Shown here: one piece after another, positions 1 through 6,960 of the stretch
Numbering within the stretch: the first letter of the stretch is position 1
Layout: each line of letters starts with the position of its first letter
NCBI GenBank assembly: GCA_022759285.1
Contig: JAEMPM010000047.1
Coordinates: 1,683 to 11,815 of the forward strand
Length of the DNA stretch: 10,133 bases
DNA from: Thermocrinis sp.
GTDB lineage: Bacteria > Aquificota > Aquificia > Aquificales > Aquificaceae
Direction: 5' to 3'
Notes under the pieces: generated by a model
The model's database searches: none
What the model was told of the DNA's origin: nothing
What the model saw: only the letters and a program-made list of their open reading frames with translations
Program-made: the position numbers and the translations under genes

Positions 1-93
1 GACCCAATACTGGTGGATTTCTTGAGCTTTCATAAAAACAGGTACATCTGACTCTGCTGGAAAGAAAACGAAGATACTATAATGTACTGGCAT
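1..93. other. Unresolved edge segment, possible end of a gene
   Basis: The first bases may hold the end of a neighbouring gene, but the strand cannot be settled. On the + strand, frame 1 reads 16 codons to a TGA at 49-51 (ending FHKNRYI), with ATA, AGC and AGG codons typical of this genome; this would be the 3' end of an upstream gene. On the - strand, an ATG at 91-93 opens 31 codons that run off the edge (starting MPVHYSIFVFFP), but no purine-rich ribosome site precedes it. The two readings exclude each other in practice. Bases 94-148 show no other feature. Confidence 0.3.
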
Positions 94-148
94 GAGCTGA
101 ATGGGGGTTTTGCGGGTAGGAAACCAATAAGCTTTTTAGAAGAGAATA

Positions 149-157
149 TGCTATAAT
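149..157 (+). promoter_or_regulatory. Extended -10 promoter element for the + strand operon
   Basis: TGCTATAAT at 149-157 is a perfect extended -10 element (TGn followed by TATAAT). At 17 bases upstream the -35 position (129-134, AAGCTT) does not match the consensus, as is common when an extended -10 is present. Transcription would start near 163-165, about 30 bases before the first ATG. That places the start at the beginning of the self-complementary leader. Confidence 0.65.
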
Positions 158-161
158 TTAA

Positions 162-189
162 CCACCTCCCTAAGAGGCAAAGGAGGTGG
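162..189 (+). promoter_or_regulatory. Leader inverted repeat masking the Shine-Dalgarno site
   Basis: CCACCTCC (162-169) is the exact reverse complement of GGAGGTGG (182-189), with a 12-base loop. The right arm is the strong Shine-Dalgarno sequence of the lysine-rich gene, with GGAGG six bases from its ATG. The left arm imitates the 3' end of 16S rRNA (CACCTCC). If transcription starts at 163-165, the 5' end of the mRNA can pair six or more GC-rich base pairs with its own ribosome site. The repeat is read directly. A role as translational switch, temperature-dependent structure or protein operator is inference. Confidence 0.6.
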
Positions 190-192
190 AAT

Positions 193-507
193 ATGAAGAA
201 GTTAATTTTTGCATTCTTAAGCCTTTTTATCTTTTCTACTATCACATTACCTGAACCCTCTTTGGCTGCAACACATCATAAACAAAAGAAGGTGTATGTA
301 AAGTCTTCAAAGAAGAAAGCGGGTAAGCAAAAGAAGAAGGTAAAGGCCAAATCCTCCCGCCACGCAAAAAAGAAGCACACAAAGAAAAAAAAGAATTACG
401 CAAAGAAAAATGTATTAAAGGTTAGATACTCCCACAACATAAACAAGCCCCAGGAAGGGAACCTTTTAAAGCTAGAGGGTATGGTAAAGGACCTAAATGA
501 ACAGTGA
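193..507 (+). CDS. Small exported lysine-rich protein of unknown function
   Basis: This 104-residue protein is not recognised. Residues 1-25 form a typical signal peptide: MKK, a hydrophobic stretch to about residue 19, then PEPSLAA with cleavage likely after Ala25 or Ala26. The remaining roughly 79 residues contain about 26 lysines, mostly in clusters between residues 30 and 75, plus several His and Arg. A less basic tail follows (residues 84-104, ending LNEQ). The basic part has no predicted globular core and resembles polycationic low-complexity proteins, so binding to envelope polymers, nucleic acid or anionic surfaces is possible but unproven. The start is fixed by the strong GGAGGTGG site and the signal peptide. 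It is first in the operon and overlaps the next gene by 11 bases. A lysine-rich tail anchored by an uncleaved N-terminus is the alternative. Confidence 0.8.
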   Translation: MKKLIFAFLSLFIFSTITLPEPSLAATHHKQKKVYVKSSKKKAGKQKKKVKAKSSRHAKKKHTKKKKNYAKKNVLKVRYSHNINKPQEGNLLKLEGMVKDLNEQ

Positions 508-1234
508 ACAACTAAGACTCATAGAAGAGCTAAAGATAAAACAGGGAGATACCTGGAGAGTTTTGAAGATAATGAGTGAATTTGTGGAGGGGTTTGATAC
601 CCTCTCCCATGTAGGTCCTGCGGTTACCTTCTTTGGAAGCTCCCGGTTAAGTCAGGAAAACGAAATTTACAAACATGCATACAGAACCGCCTTTATGCTT
701 GGAAAGCTTGGCTTTCATATAATCACCGGTGGCGGTCCAGGGATCATGGAAGCGGCAAACAGGGGAGCTCATGACGCGGGGACTATATCTGTGGGTTTAA
801 ACATACAAATTCCCACAGAGCAAAAACCCAACAAATACCAAAATATATCTTTGAAGTTTGAATACTTCTTTGTGCGGAAGGTTATGCTGATCAAATACTC
901 CATGGCTTACGTTATCTTTCCGGGAGGATTTGGTACTTTCGATGAGCTCTTTGAGGCGTTGACCCTAATGCAAACAGGCAAAATCTATAGATTTCCCATA
1001 ATCCTCTATCACACTCCCTTCTGGCAACCTTTGCTGGACTATATGAAAAACACTATGGTAGAGTTTGGAGTGATAGATAAAAAAGATACAGAGCTTATGA
1101 AACACGCCAACGCACCGGAGGAAGTAGTTCAAATAGTGCTACGGGAAGCCAAAGATAAGCTAAAACTTTTGAAGAAAGAGGACCCACTTAATCCCTTGGT
1201 GGAGAAGTTGGATAAAATCTTAAAGAATGTTTAA
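497..1234 (+). CDS. LOG-family Rossmann-fold protein (TIGR00730-like)
   Basis: This 245-residue protein belongs to the LOG / lysine decarboxylase-like family. Characterised members are nucleoside-5'-monophosphate phosphoribohydrolases, releasing the base and ribose 5-phosphate (cytokinin activation in plants, purine nucleotide turnover in bacteria). The nucleotide-binding motif GGGPGIMEA lies at residues 78-86, and the signature PGGFGTFDE at 142-150. Arg127 and Glu150 have the 23-residue spacing of the catalytic Arg/Glu pair of the family. It is cytosolic, of typical length, with a lysine-rich C-terminus. The ATG has AAAGGA six bases upstream, inside the end of the preceding gene. Its stop overlaps the sbcD start by 8 bases. 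The fold and family are secure. The true substrate is not, since many bacterial members are only assumed to be active and the old name lysine decarboxylase is misleading. Confidence 0.93.
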   Translation: MNSEQLRLIEELKIKQGDTWRVLKIMSEFVEGFDTLSHVGPAVTFFGSSRLSQENEIYKHAYRTAFMLGKLGFHIITGGGPGIMEAANRGAHDAGTISVGLNIQIPTEQKPNKYQNISLKFEYFFVRKVMLIKYSMAYVIFPGGFGTFDELFEALTLMQTGKIYRFPIILYHTPFWQPLLDYMKNTMVEFGVIDKKDTELMKHANAPEEVVQIVLREAKDKLKLLKKEDPLNPLVEKLDKILKNV

Positions 1235-2381
1235 GCTACTTCATATATCAGACCTTCATGCAGGAAAAACCTTAAACAAGATATCAAGGAATGAGGATTT
1301 AGCTTATGCCTTAGAACAGGTCTCCGATATATGTCTTGGTGAAAAGGTGGATATTTTACTGATTGCGGGGGACATCTTTGACAAAGCTGTTCCTGATTAC
1401 TCCGCAGAAGGTCTGGTCCTTGAGTTTTTGACAGAGTGGGCAGGAAGGGGTATAGAGGTGGTGCTTATAGCGGGCAACCACGATAGCTACGATAAACTGA
1501 GGGCCTATGCGAGCATCAAAAAGTTGGGAAGGTTGCATATCTTTGACAGACCAAGCCCAAAGGTGGAGGATATGATCTTTCAATACAAAGACTTAGCCAT
1601 TGCGTGCCTGCCCTATCCCAGTGAAAGGGTCCTAACTACCATCTCGGAGGATGCCCACAGAAGCTACTCTCACAAAGTAGCCCAGTATCTAAAGGCCTTG
1701 GCGAAAGCGGTGGAAGGCTACAAATATCGCATACTCCTTGCCCATCTCATGGTAGAAAAAGGAAAGATTGCTGGTTCAGAAAGGGAGGCAAGCGTGAGCA
1801 GTTTCTATGCCATAAGACCAGACCAAATACCCGATAGCTTTCACTATGTGGCCCTTGGACATCTCCACTTAAACCAAAAAATAGAATCAGCAGCTCCACC
1901 TACTCACTACTCGGGCAGCCTTTATCAGATAGATTTTTCCGAAAAGGGCACAAAGAAGTTTGTTAATTTAGTAGTTCTGGAGGAATTTGGAGCAAAGGTG
2001 CAAGCTCTGGAGCTTTCCCTATACAGACAGCTAAAGGAGGTGAGGATAGCAAAGGGTCAAAGCATTGACAAGGTTCTGGATGAAATAAAAGATCAAAAGG
2101 CACTCTTTAAAGTGATCTTGGAGGCGGACATAAAGGACCCAATGCTCAATCTGAAAACCCAAAAACTGCATCAGGTATTGGGTGAAAAGCTTGTCTTTTT
2201 AAATTTGGAACTACCTGAGAGTAGTTCCAACGATCTTCCCATAGAAGTGGAAGGCTTGGACCTTTTGCAGATTTACAGGTTATATTATAAACAGAATTAC
2301 AATCAAGAACTATCCGAGGAACTAGAAAGAGAAGTTCTTCGCTTGTTGAACGAAGTTCAGCATGAGACCCATCAGGCTTGA
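1227..2381 (+). CDS. sbcD: SbcD, Mre11-type nuclease subunit of SbcCD
   Basis: This 384-residue protein is the Mn-dependent nuclease partner of SbcC; the SbcCD complex opens hairpins and degrades or trims DNA ends during replication and repair. All calcineurin-like phosphodiesterase motifs are present in order: DLH (Asp9, His11), GDIFD (Asp49), GNHD (Asn84-His85-Asp86), AH (His173) and GHLH (His212, His214). A capping region follows, and a C-terminal part from about residue 270 probably binds the SbcC coiled-coil base. Length and start fit the family, with the first motif a few residues from Met1. No strong ribosome site is seen. The start overlaps the LOG gene by 8 bases and the stop overlaps sbcC by 20, so translation is probably coupled, which suits a fixed-ratio complex. 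Confidence 0.97.
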   Translation: MFKLLHISDLHAGKTLNKISRNEDLAYALEQVSDICLGEKVDILLIAGDIFDKAVPDYSAEGLVLEFLTEWAGRGIEVVLIAGNHDSYDKLRAYASIKKLGRLHIFDRPSPKVEDMIFQYKDLAIACLPYPSERVLTTISEDAHRSYSHKVAQYLKALAKAVEGYKYRILLAHLMVEKGKIAGSEREASVSSFYAIRPDQIPDSFHYVALGHLHLNQKIESAAPPTHYSGSLYQIDFSEKGTKKFVNLVVLEEFGAKVQALELSLYRQLKEVRIAKGQSIDKVLDEIKDQKALFKVILEADIKDPMLNLKTQKLHQVLGEKLVFLNLELPESSSNDLPIEVEGLDLLQIYRLYYKQNYNQELSEELEREVLRLLNEVQHETHQA

Positions 2382-5241
2382 ACTGGAAAACTTTACCATC
2401 TTTAGAGGAAGGCATAGCGTAGACTTCTCAGGGCTCAGATTTTTTATCATTCAGGGTAGAACAGGAGCAGGAAAGACAAGCTTAATAGACGCCATGTGCT
2501 ATGCCCTCTTTGGAAAGGTGCCAAGGCACGGAGATAGAAGAGACCTCCACGAACACCTGATTTCAAAAGGAACAGATCATATGAGGGTATTCTTGGAATT
2601 CTCCGTCAGGGACAAAAGGTATGCTATCGAGAGAGCTGTGAGGAAGGGAAGGGGTGAGGTAAGATTCTGGGAAGGGAACAAGCTTAAGAATGTAAAGGCA
2701 AACGAGCTTCCTGAGTTGATCAAAAAGGTCTTAGGAGTTGATTACGATACCTTCACCAAGGTTATACTTTTGCCACAAGGGCAGTTTGATAGATTTTTAA
2801 AGCCCGAAAGACCACAACAAAGGAGAGAAATTCTAAACAAGCTTTTGGGTGTAGATACCCTTATTGAGAAAATGGCAGAGTTAATAAGGGAAACAAAAAG
2901 ACAGATTGAAAACCGCTTGGAGAGTATAACCGCATCCCTGCGTGAGCTCGGCTTTGCCACAAAAGAGGAGCTTGAGAGGGTAAACAAAGATATCGCCCTT
3001 TTGGAGAAGGACCTTAACCTTTTGGAAGAAGAGAAAAAGAAACTACAAGAAAAACTCAATATTGCATCCCACAGGGACCGCCTCCAAGAAGAATTTGCAG
3101 AGTGCCAAAGACAGCTCGAAGAACTTCTTGAAAAGGCAGAGGAGATGGAACAGTTCGAGAGGGATCTTCAGGTGATGGAAGAGCTAAGCTCCTACGCTCC
3201 CTACGTGGAAAGTTTTAAGAGTCTTTCCCAAAGGGAAGAACAGGAGATAAAGGAAATAAAGAGTTTAAGAGAGAAACTCGCTAAGCTCTCCCATCAGAGA
3301 GAGCAGTTACAAATACAGTTGGAAAAATACCGCCAAGAGTGGGAAAGATTGGGTGAGTATGATGTGCAAATAGAACAACTAACAAAGGGTTTAGAAAGGC
3401 TAAAGAACGCCCTTGAAAAACATAGAGAAAGAAAGCAAAAGTTAAGGGAGTTGGAGAACGTAGAAGAAGAGATAAAAACTTTGGAGGAAGAGATAAGAAA
3501 TCTAACTGAGAGAATAGACAGGGGCGAAAAATACATAAAGGAGCTAAGGGAGAAGATAGAAGATTTAGAGGAAAAGCAGAAAAGACTTTTGGAGCTTAAT
3601 CCCATAAAGATAAAGCTTGATGAGGTAAGGAGGGAAAGAGAAAGTTTGGAACTTCTTAAAAAAGAGAAAGAGAACTTAGAAGAACAGCTAGAAAAAGTTA
3701 GGAAAGACATAAAAGAGAAGGAAAGCTTCCTTATTCGCTTTCATGTGGAACACATAAGGGCACACCTAAAGGAGGGAGACCTTTGCCCAGTGTGTGGCAA
3801 CGTAATTACCCAGCTACCTCCCACCGAGCCTTCCGAAAACTTTGAAACCATCAAAAAGGAACTGGATAATCTTAAAGCCCTTGAGTCTGAGCACCTTGAA
3901 AAAAAGGCAAGAATAGAGAACAAGCTTTTTGCTCTAGAGGAAAAGGAGAGGGAGCTAAGGCAACTGCTAAATAAATGGGAGGAAGAAGAGAGGTTTGAAG
4001 AGGAATATAGAGAGTTACAAAAGGCTCAGGCTGAACTAGAAGAAAGCAGAAGAAAGCTAAAACAGGCAGAGGAAAAACTTAAGAATTTAAGGGAGGAGCT
4101 AAGCGCCAAAAGGGAAAGGCTATCTACCCTGGAGGGTAAAAGAGAAAAATTGCAAACCTCAATAAAAGAGATAGAGGAGTATTTAGCGATAGAAGGATTT
4201 TGGGAAGTTAAAGAACAGGATATAAGGGAAAAACAGATCCAGTTAAAAGCACTTAAAGACAAAAGGGATATGATAAGAAATAGTTATACCACTATCTCCG
4301 AACAGCTAAGGATCGTAGAACTGGAGGAGAAAAGGGTCCAAACCGCCCTTTCAGAAAGGGAGAGGAATATACAAAGCCTAAAGGAGGAAAAGGAAAGGGT
4401 TGCCAAAAATTTGGAACCGGCTATAAAGAAGTTTGGGCTTGGAACAGTGCAAGAGTTAGAAAAACTTATAAAACCTAAGGAATACATAGAAAGGCTAAAG
4501 CGAGAGTTGGAAGATTACAAAAGGAACGTTGCCTTGTTGAAAGAAAAAGAACAAAGGCTAAAAGAAGAACTGAAGAACTTTGAGTGGGTAGAACCTACTC
4601 AAGAGATAAGGGCTAAAATGCAACAGGTGGAAGAAGAGTACAAAAGCAAAAGTGTTCAGCTTGGACATTTAAGGGAACAGAAAACGCGCATAGAGGAAGG
4701 ATTAAAAAAGAGGGAAGAGCTTTTGAAGGATCAAGAGGAGCTTCAGAGGAAAGAGGGTATATACAGAATCCTTGAAAGGGACTTTAGGGCAGACAGGCTT
4801 CAGGAATTTTTGAGTCAGATCATGCTTCAAAAGATCGTAGCAAGAGCCAACTTCTACCTGCAAAAATTCACATCTGGTACCTACGAGTATGACTTAGAAG
4901 GTTCGGATATCCTGGTAATAGACAGGCTCTCCGGACACAAGAGAAGCGTAAGCACCTTAAGCGGTGGAGAGACCTTTTTGGCAAGTCTCTCTTTAGCATT
5001 TGGAGTAAGTGACATAATATCCAAGAACGCACACATAGAAAGTCTTTTCATTGATGAGGGTTTTGGTAGCCTTGACAGGGAAACGAGGGAGGAACTATCT
5101 CAGTTTTTTGAGATGATAAAGCTCAATGTCAACAGAATGGTAGGGATCATAAGCCATCTGGAGGATCTGGCAGAGAAGTTCGACCAACGCATAGAAGTGG
5201 TGAGACGAGGAGATAGGTCCTTTGTAAATGTGATAGTGTGA
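2362..5241 (+). CDS. sbcC: SbcC, Rad50-type SMC-like ATPase of SbcCD
   Basis: This 959-residue ATPase works with SbcD on DNA ends. The ATPase halves lie at the two ends: Walker A GRTGAGKT at residues 32-39, Q-loop PQGQF at 138-142, ABC signature LSGGE at 866-870, Walker B ending in Asp898-Glu899, D-loop SLD at 903-905 and the H-loop His932. Between about residues 165 and 830 lies a long Lys/Glu-rich coiled coil, broken near its middle by the zinc hook CPVCG (Cys475, Cys478), where two molecules dimerise through zinc. It is a little shorter than the E. coli protein (about 1050), meaning shorter arms, and is intact with no frameshift. The ATG lies inside the end of sbcD, giving a 20-base overlap and no clear ribosome site of its own. 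The purine-rich coiled-coil code creates several meaningless Ser/Phe-rich antisense frames. Confidence 0.98.
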   Translation: MRPIRLELENFTIFRGRHSVDFSGLRFFIIQGRTGAGKTSLIDAMCYALFGKVPRHGDRRDLHEHLISKGTDHMRVFLEFSVRDKRYAIERAVRKGRGEVRFWEGNKLKNVKANELPELIKKVLGVDYDTFTKVILLPQGQFDRFLKPERPQQRREILNKLLGVDTLIEKMAELIRETKRQIENRLESITASLRELGFATKEELERVNKDIALLEKDLNLLEEEKKKLQEKLNIASHRDRLQEEFAECQRQLEELLEKAEEMEQFERDLQVMEELSSYAPYVESFKSLSQREEQEIKEIKSLREKLAKLSHQREQLQIQLEKYRQEWERLGEYDVQIEQLTKGLERLKNALEKHRERKQKLRELENVEEEIKTLEEEIRNLTERIDRGEKYIKELREKIEDLEEKQKRLLELNPIKIKLDEVRRERESLELLKKEKENLEEQLEKVRKDIKEKESFLIRFHVEHIRAHLKEGDLCPVCGNVITQLPPTEPSENFETIKKELDNLKALESEHLEKKARIENKLFALEEKERELRQLLNKWEEEERFEEEYRELQKAQAELEESRRKLKQAEEKLKNLREELSAKRERLSTLEGKREKLQTSIKEIEEYLAIEGFWEVKEQDIREKQIQLKALKDKRDMIRNSYTTISEQLRIVELEEKRVQTALSERERNIQSLKEEKERVAKNLEPAIKKFGLGTVQELEKLIKPKEYIERLKRELEDYKRNVALLKEKEQRLKEELKNFEWVEPTQEIRAKMQQVEEEYKSKSVQLGHLREQKTRIEEGLKKREELLKDQEELQRKEGIYRILERDFRADRLQEFLSQIMLQKIVARANFYLQKFTSGTYEYDLEGSDILVIDRLSGHKRSVSTLSGGETFLASLSLAFGVSDIISKNAHIESLFIDEGFGSLDRETREELSQFFEMIKLNVNRMVGIISHLEDLAEKFDQRIEVVRRGDRSFVNVIV

Positions 5242-5256
5242 TAAAATAAAGGACTT

Positions 5257-5976
5257 ATGATAACCAAGGTAGGTTGGAGTATAACCCATCAGGAATTTAC
5301 CGTTACGGACTACTACTACTTTTCAATCCTTCAAAGGGAGGCAGAGAAACACAACATAATCATAGAGGAAGTGGATCGTTGGGAAAAGCTAAAGGACTAT
5401 GATACGATCGTGTTCAACTATCCAGAAATCCCCTTTACTGAAAAGGAGGCGGAGGAGGTAGAAAAGTGGGTTCGGGAGCTTGGAAAAAAGGTCATACTGG
5501 GCGGATACTATAAAAACGAGGATCACATAGCGGACACCTGCAACACCCTAGCAAGAAGGTTCGGCATGGAGCTAAACCCAGATGAGGTGATTGACGAGGT
5601 AAACAACCACAACGGAGAAAAGTATTTTGTAGTAACCTCAAAAATCAGAAGATACAACAGAAATCAAAAAAACGAAGTTAATGTAGAAAAAATCATGCTC
5701 GCATGCACTGCGTCTATAAAGCCTCTTATGCCTGATATAAAGGTGGTGGTCAAAGGAGAAGACACCGCAGTTTCCAACATGGGCAACTACACCTTGCTCA
5801 TTGCAGAGCAGATGGCACCCACCAGCGGTGGATATTTTTGCCTTGCTGGCACCTGCGTCTTTTGGGACAATTACTCCATAACCTTATACAATAACCTTGA
5901 ATTTTCTTTGAATCTTCTAAGACATCAAACTCCTTTGTCAACCCAGTCGGGCAAGCAGGTAATCTTTGGCCTGTAA
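5257..5976 (+). CDS. Uncharacterised protein, GATase/GIFT-like fold suspected
   Basis: This 239-residue protein is not assigned to a named family with certainty. It has no signal peptide or membrane segment. The N-terminal half alternates strands and helices like a flavodoxin or class I glutamine-amidotransferase-like domain: a first strand at residues 2-9, a hydrophobic strand with NYPE at 50-57, an acidic helix at 61-75 and strand VILGGYY at 79-85. The pattern, including the late FWDN motif at 202-205 followed by an amphipathic helix, resembles GIFT/DUF4350-type proteins, known widely in archaea. No catalytic nucleophile-elbow Cys with downstream His-x-Glu is evident, so a non-enzymatic binding role is likely. 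Cys95, Cys195 and Cys200 are notable. AAAGGA at 5248-5253 sets the ATG, 15 bases after sbcC. It is a real gene by codon use and context; the fold assignment is inference from memory. Confidence 0.85.
   Translation: MITKVGWSITHQEFTVTDYYYFSILQREAEKHNIIIEEVDRWEKLKDYDTIVFNYPEIPFTEKEAEEVEKWVRELGKKVILGGYYKNEDHIADTCNTLARRFGMELNPDEVIDEVNNHNGEKYFVVTSKIRRYNRNQKNEVNVEKIMLACTASIKPLMPDIKVVVKGEDTAVSNMGNYTLLIAEQMAPTSGGYFCLAGTCVFWDNYSITLYNNLEFSLNLLRHQTPLSTQSGKQVIFGL
5935..5963 (+). promoter_or_regulatory. Possible weak internal promoter before PGI/PMI
   Basis: TTGTCA (5935-5940, five of six to TTGACA) is followed after 17 bases by GGTAAT (5958-5963, four of six to TATAAT). It lies within the last codons of the preceding gene and would give a leader of about 35 bases before the GTG of PGI/PMI. 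The match is modest and could be chance. Confidence 0.2.
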
Positions 5977-5990
5977 TAAAATCAAGACCA

Positions 5991-5999
5991 GGAGAGAGG
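5991..5999 (+). promoter_or_regulatory. Ribosome binding site fixing a GTG start
   Basis: GGAGAGAGG at 5991-5999 is purine-rich and ends seven bases before the GTG at 6007. No in-frame ATG lies near it, so this site decides the GTG start of the PGI/PMI gene. It is one of the stronger ribosome sites in the window. Confidence 0.7.
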
Positions 6000-6006
6000 T
6001 TTTCCA

Positions 6007-6960
6007 GTGAAAGCACAAGAATGGATAGAAAGATTGCCAGAACAATTCGTTGTTTATGAAACTACTCCTATATCTCCCAGTGCGTACAAAGGGATTGCTT
6101 TTATTGGAATGGGTGGCTCTGGAATTGTAGGGGATGTAATAAAGCTCTTTTTAGAAAAGGATGGAGTGGCTGTTCCTGTTCTCTCTTTGAGAGGTTATGA
6201 ACTGCCTCCTTATGTGAGGGAAGATTGGCTTTTGGTAGCTATCAGCTACAGCGGAAACACGGAAGAAACCCTGAGCGTGGTGGACGAGGGAATAAAAAGG
6301 GGGTTAAAGATTGTTTGCGTCAGCTCTGGGGGTAAGCTAAAGGAGATCGCCCAGAGGGAAGGTTTAGACTTTGTAGCTGTCCCCTCTAACTATGCTCCAC
6401 GTTACGCCTTTGGTTTTATGTTATCGGCAGTTATGAGCTTATTTGGAAAAAAGGATACTATAGAGAGAATAAGAAAGCACTTGGAAGAAAACAAAGGAGA
6501 GATAAAAGAAACCGCTTACCGCATTGCTCAAGTTATTCAGAATTACATTCCCATAGTTTATAGCACACCGCTAACAGAACCCATAGCCTTCCGATGGAAA
6601 ACTCAGATCAATGAAAATTCCAAAACCCTTTGCTACATCGCCACATTACCCGAGCTCCACCACAATGAAGTTGCAGGGCTTGACAATCCAATAACAAGGA
6701 ACCTCTGCCATTTTATTATCCTGTGGGATCCAGAGGATCATCCACGAGTTAAAAAAAGGGTTCAAATCACAGAGGGGCTCCTTAAGGAGTTGGGCTTGGT
6801 TCCCATAGTGCTACAAGGCAAGGGAGCTACTTTAGAGGAGAGGTTTTTATATCTTGCTTACCTTGGAGATTGGGTTAGCTTATATTTGGCGGAATTTTAT
6901 GGCTATGATCCGCTACCCGTTAGGGTGATAGACCGAATAAAGAAAACCTTAAATGAATGA
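6007..6960 (+). CDS. Bifunctional phosphoglucose/phosphomannose isomerase
   Basis: This 317-residue cytosolic enzyme belongs to the short PGI/PMI family first studied in archaea such as Pyrobaculum. It interconverts fructose 6-phosphate with glucose 6-phosphate and with mannose 6-phosphate, linking gluconeogenesis to sugar-nucleotide supply. Two SIS domains are visible: GMGGSG at 34-39 and SYSGNTEE at 80-87 bind the sugar phosphate. Family-specific residues are Glu203 (in INENSK) and His219 (in HHNE), matching the catalytic Glu and His described for the Pyrobaculum enzyme; the C-terminal Lys312 in DRIKK probably corresponds to its catalytic Lys. It starts with GTG behind GGAGAGAGG. It follows the unknown gene by 30 bases and overlaps the TerC-family gene by 8. 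PGI activity is likely; dual specificity is inferred from the family. Confidence 0.93.
   Translation: MKAQEWIERLPEQFVVYETTPISPSAYKGIAFIGMGGSGIVGDVIKLFLEKDGVAVPVLSLRGYELPPYVREDWLLVAISYSGNTEETLSVVDEGIKRGLKIVCVSSGGKLKEIAQREGLDFVAVPSNYAPRYAFGFMLSAVMSLFGKKDTIERIRKHLEENKGEIKETAYRIAQVIQNYIPIVYSTPLTEPIAFRWKTQINENSKTLCYIATLPELHHNEVAGLDNPITRNLCHFIILWDPEDHPRVKKRVQITEGLLKELGLVPIVLQGKGATLEERFLYLAYLGDWVSLYLAEFYGYDPLPVRVIDRIKKTLNE

Noticed and set aside
78..83. A second perfect TATAAT on the + strand
   Set aside because: It has no -35 match at 16-18 bases and no TGn extension, and is more than 100 bases from the gene; the extended -10 at 149-157 is far better.
2331..2358. Direct repeat GAAGTTC (2331-2337 and 2352-2358) and a CTTCG/CGAAG pair before the sbcC start
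   Set aside because: Explained by repeated Glu-Val codons at the end of sbcD; the five-base stem is too short to claim regulation.
3294..3710. 138-codon antisense open frame, and similar Ser/Phe/Leu-rich antisense frames at 2742-3059, 3741-3923, 4026-4262 and 4284-4487
   Set aside because: They mirror the purine-rich Lys/Glu coiled-coil codons of sbcC, have no ribosome sites and show no protein-like motifs.
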